64,000 bases of DNA from Streptomyces sp. NRRL B-3428 (GCA_000721375.1 JOGW01000003.1:558001-622000), one strand, 5' to 3'; counted from the stretch's first letter, positions 19,300 through 27,765 are shown. The notes: generated from the letters alone by a model not told the origin. Made by a program: numbers and translations.

Positions 19300-19417
19300 G
19301 GGCGCGCCACGTAACGGGGTTCACGGCCCGCGAAGAAATCCCGTATCCCGAGGGAACGTTTCGCGTGGCCGCCTCCTCTGGTGGGTGACGGATTTCCGCA
19401 GCCGCAGGAGGCACACC

Positions 19418-19891
19418 ATGTCGTACCGGCCCGCCCCCACCCGCGCCGCCGTGCTCGTAGCCTCGGTGCTCGCCGTGGACGCCCTGTTCCACCTCTACTG
19501 GACGACCGGTGCCACCTGGCCCGCGGCCGGTGAGGCGAGCCTGTCGCAGGCGGTGCTCGGCGCGGACGTCCCGTTCACGCCGCCGGTCCTGATCCCGCTG
19601 GTCGCCCTGCTGCTCACCGGCGCGGCGACGGTCCTCGCCCGTCTGCGCCACCCGCGCCAACTCCTGTTCCTGCTCGGCACGTCGGCGGTGGCGGCCGGCC
19701 TTTCGCTGCGGGCCCTTGCCGGGATCTACTGGCTGTTCGCCAAGGAGAGCGGGACCGCCTTCCACTGGCTGAACCTCGCGCTGTACACCCCGCTGTGCGC
19801 CGTACTGGCACTCGCCGCCCTGCGGGTGGCGCGGTGGCGGCAGGAGACCGAGAGCCTGGAGGATGCCCCGCATGCGGCCCACGCCGGCTGA
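19418..19891 (+). CDS. DUF3995-like membrane protein
   Basis: Four hydrophobic helices are visible (about residues 10-28, 52-72, 83-103 and 122-142) in 157 residues, with the early DALFHLYWTTGATWP motif typical of DUF3995 proteins. Function is unknown. AGGAGG lies 5 nt before the ATG. Its end overlaps the start of the ECF sigma gene by 20 nt, so the two are translationally linked; an antisigma-like role is conceivable but unproven. Confidence 0.85.
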   Translation: MSYRPAPTRAAVLVASVLAVDALFHLYWTTGATWPAAGEASLSQAVLGADVPFTPPVLIPLVALLLTGAATVLARLRHPRQLLFLLGTSAVAAGLSLRALAGIYWLFAKESGTAFHWLNLALYTPLCAVLALAALRVARWRQETESLEDAPHAAHAG

Positions 19892-20393
19892 GGACGCCGA
19901 CGACCGTACGGTCCGGCTCGTGCGGGCGGCGCAGGGCGGCGACACCCTCGCCATGGCCGAACTGCTCGATCTGCTCACCCCGTACGTCGGACGCGTCTGC
20001 GCGCCGATCGCCCTGAGCCAGGGCGCGGACGCAGCGCAGGAAGCGCTGGTGGCGGTCTTCAAGTCGCTGCGCACGCTCAAGGAACCGGCCGCGCTGCGCG
20101 GCTGGGTCCGCGCCATCGCCGTACGCGAGGCGGTCCGTATCGCGCGCGGCTCCCACCGGGCCGTACCGCTGGACCTGAGCACGCTCCCGGCGTACGGAGA
20201 TCCTCAACTCTCCGCCGACATCAGGGATGTGCTCGACCGGCTCTCCCCCGAGCACCGCGCCGTCCTGGTGCTCCGGGACGTCGAGGGCCTCGACGAGCGC
20301 ACCGCCGCCGCCCTGCTCGGGGTGCGCACCGGCACCGTCAAGTCGCGGCTGCACCGGGCCCGCGACACCTTCCGGAAGGCGTGGACGTCATGA
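19872..20393 (+). CDS. ECF-type RNA polymerase sigma factor
   Basis: Directs RNA polymerase to an unknown promoter class. A sigma-70 region 2 (GDTLAMAELLDLLTPYVGRV to RGWVRAIAVREAVRIARG) and region 4 (LSPEHRAVLVLRDVEGLDERTAAALLGVRTGTVKSRLHRAR) are present in 173 residues. I chose the ATG with GGAGG 9 nt upstream; an ATG three codons earlier is possible. It overlaps the DUF3995 gene before it and the SRPBCC gene after it (ATGA), so the three form a tight operon. No classical zinc-binding antisigma gene is present. Confidence 0.9.
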   Translation: MRPTPAEDADDRTVRLVRAAQGGDTLAMAELLDLLTPYVGRVCAPIALSQGADAAQEALVAVFKSLRTLKEPAALRGWVRAIAVREAVRIARGSHRAVPLDLSTLPAYGDPQLSADIRDVLDRLSPEHRAVLVLRDVEGLDERTAAALLGVRTGTVKSRLHRARDTFRKAWTS

Positions 20394-20842
20394 CCGAGCC
20401 CTGGCCCACCACCGGCCTCGACCCCGTACGCAGGCTGCACGTCCTGGCCGCGGGCATCCGCGGGGCCCGGGTGACGGAGGCGTATGTCGACGCGCCCTTC
20501 ACGCGCGTGTGGGCGCTGCTCGGCGATCTCGAAGGCGGCTTCGGACAGGTCGTACCCGATATGGAGCGACTGCGTGTCGTCGAACGGCGCGGCGAGCGCG
20601 TCGAGGCGCTCACCCGCAGCAAGTACGGCCCGCGGGCCCGGCTGCGCGGGGTGCAACGGCCGGGCTGGTGCTGGCTGCAGAGCCGGTTCCTGCTGATCGG
20701 GGTGGCCGCGGCGCCCGAAGGTGCGGGCACGCGGGTGGCGTTCACGGGAGGGGTACGGGTGCCCTCACGCGCCGCGCTCGTCCCGGTGGGCGTACGCCGT
20801 GAGGGCAGGCGCAGTGTGGAGCGGCTGACCGCACTGCTGTGA
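20390..20842 (+). CDS. SRPBCC (START/Bet v1-like) family protein
   Basis: A 150-residue cytosolic protein with the helix-grip pattern: an early TEAYVDAPFTRVWALLGDLEGG strand-helix, a central beta-rich stretch and a long C-terminal helix. Such proteins bind hydrophobic ligands or act as polyketide cyclase-like proteins. The ATG overlaps the sigma-factor stop (ATGA), so it is co-translated with it and may sense a ligand for the sigma factor. That link is inference. Confidence 0.8.
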   Translation: MTEPWPTTGLDPVRRLHVLAAGIRGARVTEAYVDAPFTRVWALLGDLEGGFGQVVPDMERLRVVERRGERVEALTRSKYGPRARLRGVQRPGWCWLQSRFLLIGVAAAPEGAGTRVAFTGGVRVPSRAALVPVGVRREGRRSVERLTALL

Positions 20843-20846
20843 GCCG

Positions 20847-21326
20847 CTAGGCGGTCTGCGGCTCGCCGTTGCCGCTGGCCGGCGCCGGAGGGGTGTCCTT
20901 GGGGGTGGGCTTGTGCTCCCCCTTGGGCTGCTCCCCCTTGGGCTGCTCGCCCATCAGACTCAGCACGATCAGACCGAACATCACCATCATGAAGGCGAAG
21001 GACTCCCAGCCGACGATGCCGGCGGTCAGGGCGCCGAGCACGGCGTGCAGCACCGCCGCGCTGATCAGCAGGACTCGCGCGAAGCGGCCGTGCGGGCGGC
21101 CCCGGATCGCCGACAGGAGCAGGACGAGGGCGCAGCCGCCGAGGTAGAGGAACATCACCCCGGCCAGGACGTACGTCGAGGTCGCCATCACATCCGGGTC
21201 GAGCCCCGCAAGGGACATCGACTGGGCGTCGGTGACCTTCGCGAGCGTCACATTGACGATCACGAGTCCGACGGCCTCGACCAACAGCAGGATCGCGGCC
21301 ACAATTGCCGCCGTTCTGCGCACCAC
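20847..21326 (-). CDS. Hypothetical four-helix membrane protein
   Basis: Helices are predicted at about residues 7-28, 50-72, 84-105 and 107-124, followed by a hydrophilic tail holding the tandem EQPKGEQPKGE and a Pro/Lys-rich end. No known domain is recognised. The GTG start lies 340 nt from accA2 and is transcribed divergently from it. Its stop is 5 nt from the stop of the SRPBCC gene. Confidence 0.75.
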   Translation of the reverse strand: MVRRTAAIVAAILLLVEAVGLVIVNVTLAKVTDAQSMSLAGLDPDVMATSTYVLAGVMFLYLGGCALVLLLSAIRGRPHGRFARVLLISAAVLHAVLGALTAGIVGWESFAFMMVMFGLIVLSLMGEQPKGEQPKGEHKPTPKDTPPAPASGNGEPQTA

Positions 21327-21666
21327 GCGTACCCCTACCCCTGGTTACCCCTACGCTTCGGGCCGAACGCTACTGGCGAGTAAAGCCCAGGACAAGGCTT
21401 CGGCGCAGGGCAAAGTTTGATTGGGCCGTTCGTAGGGACTCCACAAAGAAACGCGCAGCGGCGCTGGCCGTGAGGACAGAGACCTGCACCACACCAGCCG
21501 GTTACCGTGAGGTTCAGAAACCCGGCGTACCGTGGTGCGACAAGGGATTTCGCGAGTGGAGCAGCCCTCGCATCACACTCCGTGTGGGCAAGCTCACCCT
21601 TGGGGACGGGTCGAAAGGCCGTGTCGGCAGTCCCTAAACTCAGCTTGTTTCAAGGAGGGAGCCATC
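21327..21666. promoter_or_regulatory. Divergent intergenic region between the membrane protein and accA2
   Basis: 340 nt without a gene. It holds a TetR-like palindrome TACTGGCGAGTA near the minus-strand gene and the strong Shine-Dalgarno AAGGAGGG of accA2. A possible -10 (TAAACT, 21637-21642) lies about 25 nt before accA2. I see no other conserved structure. Confidence 0.5.
21371..21382. promoter_or_regulatory. Candidate operator TACTGGCGAGTA
   Basis: Imperfect 12-bp palindrome (TACT...AGTA arms) 45 nt upstream of the minus-strand gene and 285 nt upstream of accA2. It resembles operators of actinobacterial TetR regulators of acyl-CoA metabolism, as I recall them. Confidence 0.3.
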
Positions 21667-23421
21667 GTGCGCAAGGTGCTGATCGCCAACCGTGGCGAAA
21701 TTGCTGTCCGTGTGGCCCGGGCGTGCCGGGACGCGGGGATCGCGAGCGTAGCCGTCTATGCAGACCCGGACCGGGACGCTCTGCATGTACGGGCTGCGGA
21801 CGAGGCGTTCGCCCTCGGTGGTGACACTCCGGCGACGAGCTACCTGGACATGGACAAGGTCCTCAAGGCCGCCCGTGAGTCCGGCGCCGACGCCGTTCAC
21901 CCCGGCTATGGATTCCTTTCCGAGAACGCCGAGTTCGCGCAGGCGGTCCTGGACGCGGGTCTGATCTGGATCGGTCCGCCGCCGCAGGCGATCCGCGACC
22001 TCGGTGACAAGGTCGCCGCCCGGCATATCGCGCAGCGCGCGGGTGCCCCGCTGGTGGCCGGTACGCCGGACCCGGTCAGCGGCGCCGACGAGGTCGTCGC
22101 GTTCGCCGAGGAGCACGGGCTCCCCATCGCGATCAAGGCCGCCTTCGGTGGTGGCGGTCGTGGCCTCAAGGTCGCGCGCACCCTCGAAGAGGTCCCCGAG
22201 CTCTACGACTCGGCCGTCCGCGAGGCCGTCGCCGCCTTCGGCCGCGGCGAGTGCTTCGTCGAGCGCTACCTCGACAAGCCGCGGCACGTCGAGACCCAGT
22301 GCCTGGCCGACTCCCACGGCAACGTGGTGGTCGTCTCCACCCGTGACTGCTCGCTGCAGCGCCGCCACCAGAAGCTGGTCGAGGAGGCGCCCGCGCCGTT
22401 CCTCAGCCAGGCGCAGAACGACGAGCTCTACGCGGCGTCGAAGGCGATCCTCAAGGAGGCCGGCTACGTCGGCGCCGGCACCGTCGAGTTCCTCGTCGGC
22501 ACCGACGGCACGATCTCCTTCCTGGAGGTCAACACCCGTCTGCAGGTGGAGCACCCGGTCACCGAAGAGGTCACCGGTATCGACCTGGTCCGCGAGATGT
22601 TCCGTATCGCCGACGGTGAAGAGCTCGGCTACGGCGACCCGGAGATCCGCGGCCACAGCTTCGAGTTCCGCATCAACGGCGAGGACCCGGGGCGCAACTT
22701 CCTGCCGGCGCCCGGCACGGTGACGCTGTTCGCGCCGCCGACCGGCCCGGGTGTGCGTCTGGACGCGGGCGTCGAGACCGGCTCGGTCATCGGCCCGGCG
22801 TGGGACTCCCTGCTCGCCAAGCTGATCGTCACCGGCGCCACGCGTGAGCAGGCGCTGCAGCGGGCCGCGCGTGCGCTCGCGGAGTTCAAGGTGGAGGGCA
22901 TGGCCACGGCCATCCCGTTCCACCAGGCCGTCGTGGTCGACGAGGCGTTCACCGCCTCGCCGTTCAAGGTCCACACCCGGTGGATCGAGACGGAGTTCGT
23001 CAACGAGATCAAGCCCTTCGCGGTCACTCCCGATGACGAGGACGAGGACGAGTCGGGCCGCGAGACGATCGTCGTCGAGGTCGGCGGCAAGCGCCTCGAG
23101 GTCTCGCTGCCTTCGTCGCTCGGCATGACCCTGGCCCGTACGGGCCTCGCGGCCGGCGCCAAGCCGAAGCGCCGCGCGGCGAAGAAGTCGGGCCCGGCGG
23201 TGTCGGGTGACGCGCTCGCATCCCCGATGCAGGGCACGATCGTCAAGGTCGCGGTCGAGGAGGGCCAGGAGGTCGCCGAGGGCGATCTCGTCGTGGTCCT
23301 CGAGGCGATGAAGATGGAGCAGCCGATCAACGCGCACCGCGCGGGCACGGTCAAGGGCCTCGCGGCGGAGGTCGGTGCCTCGCTCACGTCGGGCGCGCTG
23401 ATCTGCGAGATCAAGGACTGA
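21667..23421 (+). CDS. accA2: Acyl-CoA carboxylase alpha subunit (biotin carboxylase plus biotin carrier)
   Basis: ATP-dependent biotin carboxylase fused to its carrier domain; it feeds carboxybiotin to PccB and AccB-type subunits to make malonyl- and methylmalonyl-CoA. An N-terminal biotin carboxylase domain ([18 protein letters not shown] to about 450) contains the glycine-rich [16 protein letters not shown] loop, [14 protein letters not shown] and [12 protein letters not shown]. The C-terminus has the biotinylation motif EAMKMEQPI (Lys about 553). The GTG start has AAGGAGGG 8 nt upstream. At 584 residues it matches S. coelicolor AccA1/AccA2; synteny with pccB supports AccA2. Confidence 0.96.
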   Translation: MRKVLIANRGEIAVRVARACRDAGIASVAVYADPDRDALHVRAADEAFALGGDTPATSYLDMDKVLKAARESGADAVHPGYGFLSENAEFAQAVLDAGLIWIGPPPQAIRDLGDKVAARHIAQRAGAPLVAGTPDPVSGADEVVAFAEEHGLPIAIKAAFGGGGRGLKVARTLEEVPELYDSAVREAVAAFGRGECFVERYLDKPRHVETQCLADSHGNVVVVSTRDCSLQRRHQKLVEEAPAPFLSQAQNDELYAASKAILKEAGYVGAGTVEFLVGTDGTISFLEVNTRLQVEHPVTEEVTGIDLVREMFRIADGEELGYGDPEIRGHSFEFRINGEDPGRNFLPAPGTVTLFAPPTGPGVRLDAGVETGSVIGPAWDSLLAKLIVTGATREQALQRAARALAEFKVEGMATAIPFHQAVVVDEAFTASPFKVHTRWIETEFVNEIKPFAVTPDDEDEDESGRETIVVEVGGKRLEVSLPSSLGMTLARTGLAAGAKPKRRAAKKSGPAVSGDALASPMQGTIVKVAVEEGQEVAEGDLVVVLEAMKMEQPINAHRAGTVKGLAAEVGASLTSGALICEIKD

Positions 23422-23460
23422 GCGGCTCCCGTACGACAAGACTGAGCAACTCCCGTACGG
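23416..23460. repeat. 24-nt tandem duplication including the accA2 stop codon
   Basis: Two imperfect copies starting GACTGAGC and containing CTCCCGTACG. The stop TGA is duplicated 24 nt downstream. Confidence 0.7.
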
Positions 23461-23499
23461 GAAAGGGCTCCTGGCATTGCGCCGGGGGCCCTTTCCCGT
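23457..23499. terminator. Hairpin terminator after accA2
   Basis: A 12-bp perfect stem ACGGGAAAGGGC/GCCCTTTCCCGT with a 19-nt loop lies 35 nt after the stop. Confidence 0.75.
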
Positions 23500-23513
23500 G
23501 TTCCGGGCCGCCC

Positions 23514-23519
23514 TATGCT
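23514..23519 (+). promoter_or_regulatory. Putative leaderless -10 box of the next gene
   Basis: TATGCT lies 7 nt before a GTG; there is no Shine-Dalgarno. This favours the GTG over the ATG 12 nt upstream, which lies within the -10. Confidence 0.5.
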
Positions 23520-23526
23520 GAGGCTC

Positions 23527-23976
23527 GTGGACCTGCTGATCACGCTGGAAATCACCGCGGACGCCGAGGACTTGGCGGGGTCGCTGCACCGGCACCTGCG
23601 GCAGGACAGCCGGGGGTGGACGGTCGAGCCGCCGGACCACACGGACACGGTGCGCGTGCGCGTCCCGGGCAAGTCGGCTCTCCAACTGCTGGCCGGCTCG
23701 GTGCTGCACTGGCTCATGGCGCACCGGACCGTGGAGTCGGTGGCGCTCACGGCGCCGGACGGGCTGCAGATCGCGCTGACCACGCAGAGCGCTTCACAGG
23801 TGCCGCCCGAGCCGGCCTACCCGCCGCGGGAGGCGGAGGAGGACGAGGGGTACGCCGACACCCTGCCCCACCCCGACGACAGCACCGGGGCCTACGCCAG
23901 GCCCCGCCCGGCGGCAGGTGCCACACCGCCCGGCCCCGTCATCGACCCGGACGACGGCTGGGAGACGGAGAACTGA
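23527..23976 (+). CDS. Hypothetical protein, possible EACC1-like small domain
   Basis: The first 90 residues (VDLLITLEITADAEDLAGSL onward) form a beta-alpha-beta-like pattern ending VESVALTAPDGLQIAL. This faintly recalls the 'effector-associated constant component' domain of actinobacterial conflict systems. The rest is Pro/Glu/Asp-rich and probably disordered. There is no membrane segment. The next gene begins 3 nt after the stop, so both are one operon. The domain guess is weak and based on pattern only. Confidence 0.6.
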   Translation: MDLLITLEITADAEDLAGSLHRHLRQDSRGWTVEPPDHTDTVRVRVPGKSALQLLAGSVLHWLMAHRTVESVALTAPDGLQIALTTQSASQVPPEPAYPPREAEEDEGYADTLPHPDDSTGAYARPRPAAGATPPGPVIDPDDGWETEN

Positions 23977-23979
23977 CAC

Positions 23980-24945
23980 GTGGGTGATATCGCCAAGGGC
24001 GTGCTCGGCGGCGGCTGGGCGCTGCTCGTCGGGTGGGTGCTGCCGTCCGCGATCAATCTGGCCGTGTTCTTCTTCGCCGTCGCACCGAGTCTTCAGGACC
24101 TCGGTCTCATGCGGCGCGTCTGGCCCAGCTCGCAGAGCAGCACGATGACGCTGCTGCTCATCTGCGCCGTACTGCTCGGCCTCGTACTGAGCGCACTGCA
24201 GCAGCCGCTGTTCCGGATCCTGGAGGGGTACACGCTGTGGCCGCAGCGCGCGTACGACCGGGGGCTGCGCACACAGCGGGCCCGGCGGCAGCGGCTCACC
24301 GAGCGGGTGGCCGAGCCAGGGCAGCCGGCGCTCCGACTGGCCGTGCTGCAGGAGAAGTTGAGCCGCTATCCGGTCAGCGACGAGCAGATCACGCCGACGC
24401 GGCTAGGCAACGCGATCCGCCGCTTCGAGGAGTACGGACACGACCGCTACCGGCTGGACACCCAGGTCCTGTGGAACGAACTGACCAGTGTCGCCCCACA
24501 GCCCGCCGTCCGGCAGACCGAGACCGCCCGTACACCGGTCGACTTCTTCGTGGCGCTTCTGTACGGGCATGCGCTGCTCGCGCTCGTCTCGCTCGCCGCG
24601 CTCGCGGACGACGACCGCGACGTGGGACTGCTCACCGCCACGGCCGTGATCGCACTCGCCCTCATCCCGGTCTGGTACCGCTCGGCAGTGGTCGCGACCG
24701 ATGAATGGGCGGCGGCGGTACGGGCGTTGGTGAACGTGGGGCGCAGGCCGCTGGCCGACGCGCTGGGGCTCGTCCTGCCGAAGGAGCTGGCCGAGGAACG
24801 GCGGATGTGGCAGCTGGTGACCCGGATGTCCCGGCGGCCGTACCACTCCGCGGCCGAAGCGGCTTTCGCTCCGTACCGCGCGGATCCGGACCATCAGGTA
24901 CCCGGTCAGGGCGCACCGGTCGTGCCCGGCCGGCCGCAGCCGTAG
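23980..24945 (+). CDS. Hypothetical membrane protein with paired N- and C-terminal helices
   Basis: A 321-residue protein. Helices at about residues 10-35 and 57-75 are followed by a cytosolic block of about 110 residues rich in Arg/Leu (WPQRAYDRGLRTQRARRQRL...), then another helix pair near 193-212 and 220-237 and a charged C-terminal tail. I recognise no enzyme motif. The GTG start is 3 nt after the previous stop, so the pair is co-translated. The partner's possible EACC1-like domain hints at a conflict or signalling role, but nothing visible proves it. Confidence 0.65.
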   Translation: MGDIAKGVLGGGWALLVGWVLPSAINLAVFFFAVAPSLQDLGLMRRVWPSSQSSTMTLLLICAVLLGLVLSALQQPLFRILEGYTLWPQRAYDRGLRTQRARRQRLTERVAEPGQPALRLAVLQEKLSRYPVSDEQITPTRLGNAIRRFEEYGHDRYRLDTQVLWNELTSVAPQPAVRQTETARTPVDFFVALLYGHALLALVSLAALADDDRDVGLLTATAVIALALIPVWYRSAVVATDEWAAAVRALVNVGRRPLADALGLVLPKELAEERRMWQLVTRMSRRPYHSAAEAAFAPYRADPDHQVPGQGAPVVPGRPQP

Positions 24946-24981
24946 ACCGCGAAGGTCCGACGGCCGCCGCTCGCCCGGCAG

Positions 24982-25923
24982 TCACCGACGCCGCAGATCC
25001 GCCACCCGTGCCTCGCCCGCTGCCGCGAGCGCTCCCGCCGAACGCAGGCCCTGCGGTGCTCCCGGGACGCCACGGCGCTGTCCCGGCAGAGGCACGTCCC
25101 GGCGCGGCTGTTGGCGCCCCGCCGGGACGTGTGGCTCGCCGCCCTGGGTGGCGACCGCGACCTGTACGCCCTGGTCGGCCAGGGCCTGGAGCTCGGTGGC
25201 GGCTCGCTCGTCATGGGCGGGTGGCTCGTCCGTGACCAGGCGGGTGATGACGTCCGTCGGCACCGTCTGGAACATCGTGTCCGTGCCCAGCTTGGTGTGG
25301 TCCGCCAGCACGACGACCTCTGCGGCCGCCTGTACCAGGGCACGGTCCACCGATGCCGAGAGCATGTTGGACGTGGAGAGCCCGCGCTCAGCGGTCAGAC
25401 CGCTGCCCGAGAGGAAGGCCCGGGAGACACGCAGCCCTTGGAGCGACTGCTCGGCCCCGCTGCCCACAAGCGCATAGTTCGAGCCACGGAGTGTCCCACC
25501 GGTCATCACCACCTCCACACGGTTGGCGTGGGCCAGTGCCTGGGCCACCAGGAGCGAGTTGGTGACGACCGTCAGGCCTGGCACCCGCGCGAGCCGGCGG
25601 GCCAGCTCCTGTGTGGTCGTCCCCGCACCGACGACGATGGCTTCGCCCTCTTCGACGAGTCCCGCGGCGAGGTCGGCGATGGCCGTCTTCTCCGCTGTCG
25701 CGAGATGGGACTTCTGCGGGAAGCCGGATTCGCGGGTGAAACCACCTGGGAGGACCGCTCCGCCATGGCGGCGGTCCAGGAGTCCTTCGGCCTCGAGCGC
25801 CCGCACGTCCCGCCGTACGGTCACTTCGGAGGTCTGGACGACGCGGGCGAGCTCACGGAGCGAAACGGCCCCGTTGGCGCGCACCATTTCGAGGATCAAT
25901 TGGCGACGTTCTGCAGCGAACAC
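24982..25923 (-). CDS. DeoR/GlpR-family transcriptional regulator
   Basis: DNA-binding repressor, probably responsive to a phosphorylated sugar. The N-terminal winged helix-turn-helix (RRQLILEMVRANGAVSLREL, then TSEVTVRRDVRALEAEGLLDRRHGGAVL) and the DeoR sensor domain (about residues 75-235, with the GAGTTTQELARRL and MTGGTLRG motifs) are typical. The C-terminal 70 residues are low-complexity, Arg/Pro-rich and longer than usual. It lies near nucleoside-catabolism genes, so it is a candidate regulator of them, but its own promoter lacks the CTACGCGCGTAG palindrome. A TACTGT box 7 nt before the GTG suggests leaderless transcription. Confidence 0.9.
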   Translation of the reverse strand: MFAAERRQLILEMVRANGAVSLRELARVVQTSEVTVRRDVRALEAEGLLDRRHGGAVLPGGFTRESGFPQKSHLATAEKTAIADLAAGLVEEGEAIVVGAGTTTQELARRLARVPGLTVVTNSLLVAQALAHANRVEVVMTGGTLRGSNYALVGSGAEQSLQGLRVSRAFLSGSGLTAERGLSTSNMLSASVDRALVQAAAEVVVLADHTKLGTDTMFQTVPTDVITRLVTDEPPAHDERAATELQALADQGVQVAVATQGGEPHVPAGRQQPRRDVPLPGQRRGVPGAPQGLRSAGALAAAGEARVADLRRR

Positions 25924-25930
25924 GAAACTG

Positions 25931-25936
25931 ACAGTA
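25931..25936 (-). promoter_or_regulatory. Putative leaderless -10 box of the DeoR-type gene
   Basis: TACTGT on the minus strand lies 7 nt before the GTG start; no Shine-Dalgarno is seen. Confidence 0.45.
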
Positions 25937-26014
25937 ACCCCAACGTCCGTCTGCTTTCAGCACTTTGCGCCGAATTACAGAAGATGAGCGTATGGCGACA
26001 TCGGAAGTGGTATA

Positions 26015-26054
26015 GGGGCCCAGACCGCTGGCCTATGCCAGGCGACTGGGCCCC
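26015..26054. terminator. Hairpin in the gap after the flavoprotein gene
   Basis: An outer stem GGGGCCCAG/CTGGGCCCC and an inner TGGC/GCCA stem-loop lie 68 nt beyond the stop of the minus-strand flavoprotein gene. It probably terminates that transcript. Confidence 0.5.
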
Positions 26055-26121
26055 AACTCTGCGTAACCGATGGCCAGTTACTACCTCACCTGCGACAACA
26101 GCCCCTTGAGGGCGGCCGCGC

Positions 26122-27570
26122 TCAGCCCTCGCCGGCCGCCTTGCGGGTGTGCAGCTGACGGGCGACCTCGGCGATGGAGCCCGACAAAGAGGGGTAGACC
26201 GTGAACGCGTTCGCGATCTGTTCCACCGTCAGATTGTTGTCGACCGCGATCGAGATGGGGTGGATCAGTTCCGAAGCGCGCGGGGCCACGACCACTCCGC
26301 CGACGATGATGCCCGTTCCGGGACGGCAGAAGATCTTGACGAAACCGTCGCGGATGCCCTGCATCTTCGCGCGCGGGTTACGCAGCAGCGGAAGCTTGAC
26401 GACGCGGGCGTCGATCTTGCCGCCGTCCACGTCGGCCTGCGAGTAGCCGACGGTCGCGATCTCGGGGTCGGTGAAGACGTTCGAGGAGACCGTCTTGAGG
26501 TTCAGCGGCTGCACCGCGTCGCCCAGGAAGTGGTACATCGCGATACGGCCCTGCATGGCGGCCACGGAGGCGAGGGCGAAGATGCCGGTGACGTCACCTG
26601 CCGCGTAGACACCGGAAGCGGACGTACGCGAGACCTTGTCGGTCCAGATGTGACCGGAGTCCTTCAGCTTGACGCCGGCTTCCTCCAGGCCCATCCCCGC
26701 GGTGTTGGGGATGGCGCCGACGGCCATCAGACAGTGCGTACCGGAGATCACGCGGCCGTCGGAGAGCGTGACCTCGACGCGGTCGCCCACGCGCTTGGCG
26801 GACTCGGCGCGGGAGCGGGCCATGACGTTCATGCCGCGGCGGCGCATGACGTCCTCCAGGACGGCGGCGGCGTCCGGGTCCTCGCCGGGCAGCACGCGGT
26901 CGCGGGAGGACACGAGGGTCACCTTCGACCCGAGGGCCTGGTAGGCGCCCGCGAACTCGGCACCCGTCACACCCGAACCGACCACGATGAGCTCCTCGGG
27001 GAGCTCGTCGAGGTCGTAGACCTGGGTCCAGTTGAGGATGCGCTCGCCGTCCGGCTTGGCGTCGGGCAGCTCGCGCGGGTGGCCGCCGGTGGCGATCAGG
27101 ATGGCGTCGGCGGTGAGCAGGGTCTCGGTGCCGTCGGCGGCGGTGACGATGACGTCGCGCGTGCCGTCGATGCCGGTGGGTCCGGCGAGGCGGCCGCGGC
27201 CGCGCATGACCCGGGCGCCGGCGCGCGTGACGGAGGCGGTGATGTCGTGCGACTGCGCGAGCGCGAGCCGCTTCACGCGGCGGTTGACCTTCCCGAGGTC
27301 CACGCCGACGACGCGGGCCGGGCTGTCGGGGTCGGGGGTGTCGTCCTCGACGATGATGCCGAGCTCTTCGTACGACGAGTCGAAGGTCGTCATGACCTCG
27401 GCCGTCGCGATCAGAGTCTTCGACGGTACGCAGTCGGTCAGCACCGACGCCCCGCCCAGACCGTCGCAGTCGACGACGGTCACCTCCGCGCCGAGTTGAG
27501 CCGCCACGAGGGCTGCTTCGTATCCGCCGGGTCCGCCACCAATGATCACGATCCGAGTCACGTACTCCAT
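26122..27570 (-). CDS. NAD(P)H-quinone dehydrogenase-like flavoprotein (LpdA/Rv3303c type)
   Basis: FAD-dependent pyridine nucleotide oxidoreductase. FAD-binding GGGPGGYEAA at the N-terminus, ATGGHPRELP, NAD-binding VVGSGVTGAEFAGAY and GVYAAGDVTG are all present. The redox pair is broken: the usual CxxxxC reads SVLTDC, and the C-terminal His-Glu dyad of lipoamide dehydrogenases is HPISIAVDNN. So it should not be a lipoamide dehydrogenase. It fits the mycobacterial LpdA (Rv3303c) group, which reduces quinones. In Mycobacterium that gene also lies beside the nucleoside genes. A partial copy of its 5' end lies 158 nt upstream. Confidence 0.88.
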   Translation of the reverse strand: MEYVTRIVIIGGGPGGYEAALVAAQLGAEVTVVDCDGLGGASVLTDCVPSKTLIATAEVMTTFDSSYEELGIIVEDDTPDPDSPARVVGVDLGKVNRRVKRLALAQSHDITASVTRAGARVMRGRGRLAGPTGIDGTRDVIVTAADGTETLLTADAILIATGGHPRELPDAKPDGERILNWTQVYDLDELPEELIVVGSGVTGAEFAGAYQALGSKVTLVSSRDRVLPGEDPDAAAVLEDVMRRRGMNVMARSRAESAKRVGDRVEVTLSDGRVISGTHCLMAVGAIPNTAGMGLEEAGVKLKDSGHIWTDKVSRTSASGVYAAGDVTGIFALASVAAMQGRIAMYHFLGDAVQPLNLKTVSSNVFTDPEIATVGYSQADVDGGKIDARVVKLPLLRNPRAKMQGIRDGFVKIFCRPGTGIIVGGVVVAPRASELIHPISIAVDNNLTVEQIANAFTVYPSLSGSIAEVARQLHTRKAAGEG

Positions 27571-27607
27571 TGTCCCGTACGGGGGAAGGGCGTACGTCCA
27601 CGGGGTG
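27535..27607. repeat. Duplicated segment, copy A (flavoprotein gene start and upstream DNA)
   Basis: About 73 bp covering the first codons and upstream region of the flavoprotein gene match 27693-27765. A 27-bp block beginning GCCACCAATGATCACGATCC is identical and the remainder is about 85% alike. Confidence 0.85.
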
Positions 27608-27664
27608 GGCCGGTCGGGACAAACAGACCATGGCCTCGGCGTTAAGGATCTGCCGGCCGGGGTT

Positions 27665-27691
27665 CCAGTCGCTCCTATTCGTCGCGCCTGG
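27665..27691. repeat. Hairpin element with loop GACGAATAGGA, copy 2 (minus orientation)
   Basis: Read on the minus strand, stem CCAGGCGC/GCGACTGG (7 of 8 pairs) holds the same 11-nt loop as copy 1, followed again by AACCCCGG. It abuts the duplicated gene start. Confidence 0.7.
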
Positions 27692-27692
27692 C

Positions 27693-27765
27693 GCCACCAA
27701 TGATCACGATCCGAGTCACACACTCCGTTGTCCCGTACGGCGGAAGGGGGTACGTCACGGGGGCG
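27693..27765 (-). pseudogene. Duplicated segment, copy B: relic of the flavoprotein gene 5' end
   Basis: A minus-strand copy of the start region of the adjacent flavoprotein gene. Its start codon has become ACG. From an internal GTG the frame reads VTRIVIIGGA and ends at the TAG inside the hairpin loop. It is too short to be functional but may retain promoter sequence. Confidence 0.65.

Noticed and set aside
26015..26100. tRNA or small RNA gene between the DeoR-type and flavoprotein genes
   Set aside because: A stem-loop is present but there is no cloverleaf, T-loop GTTCRA or other RNA signature; a terminator explains it.
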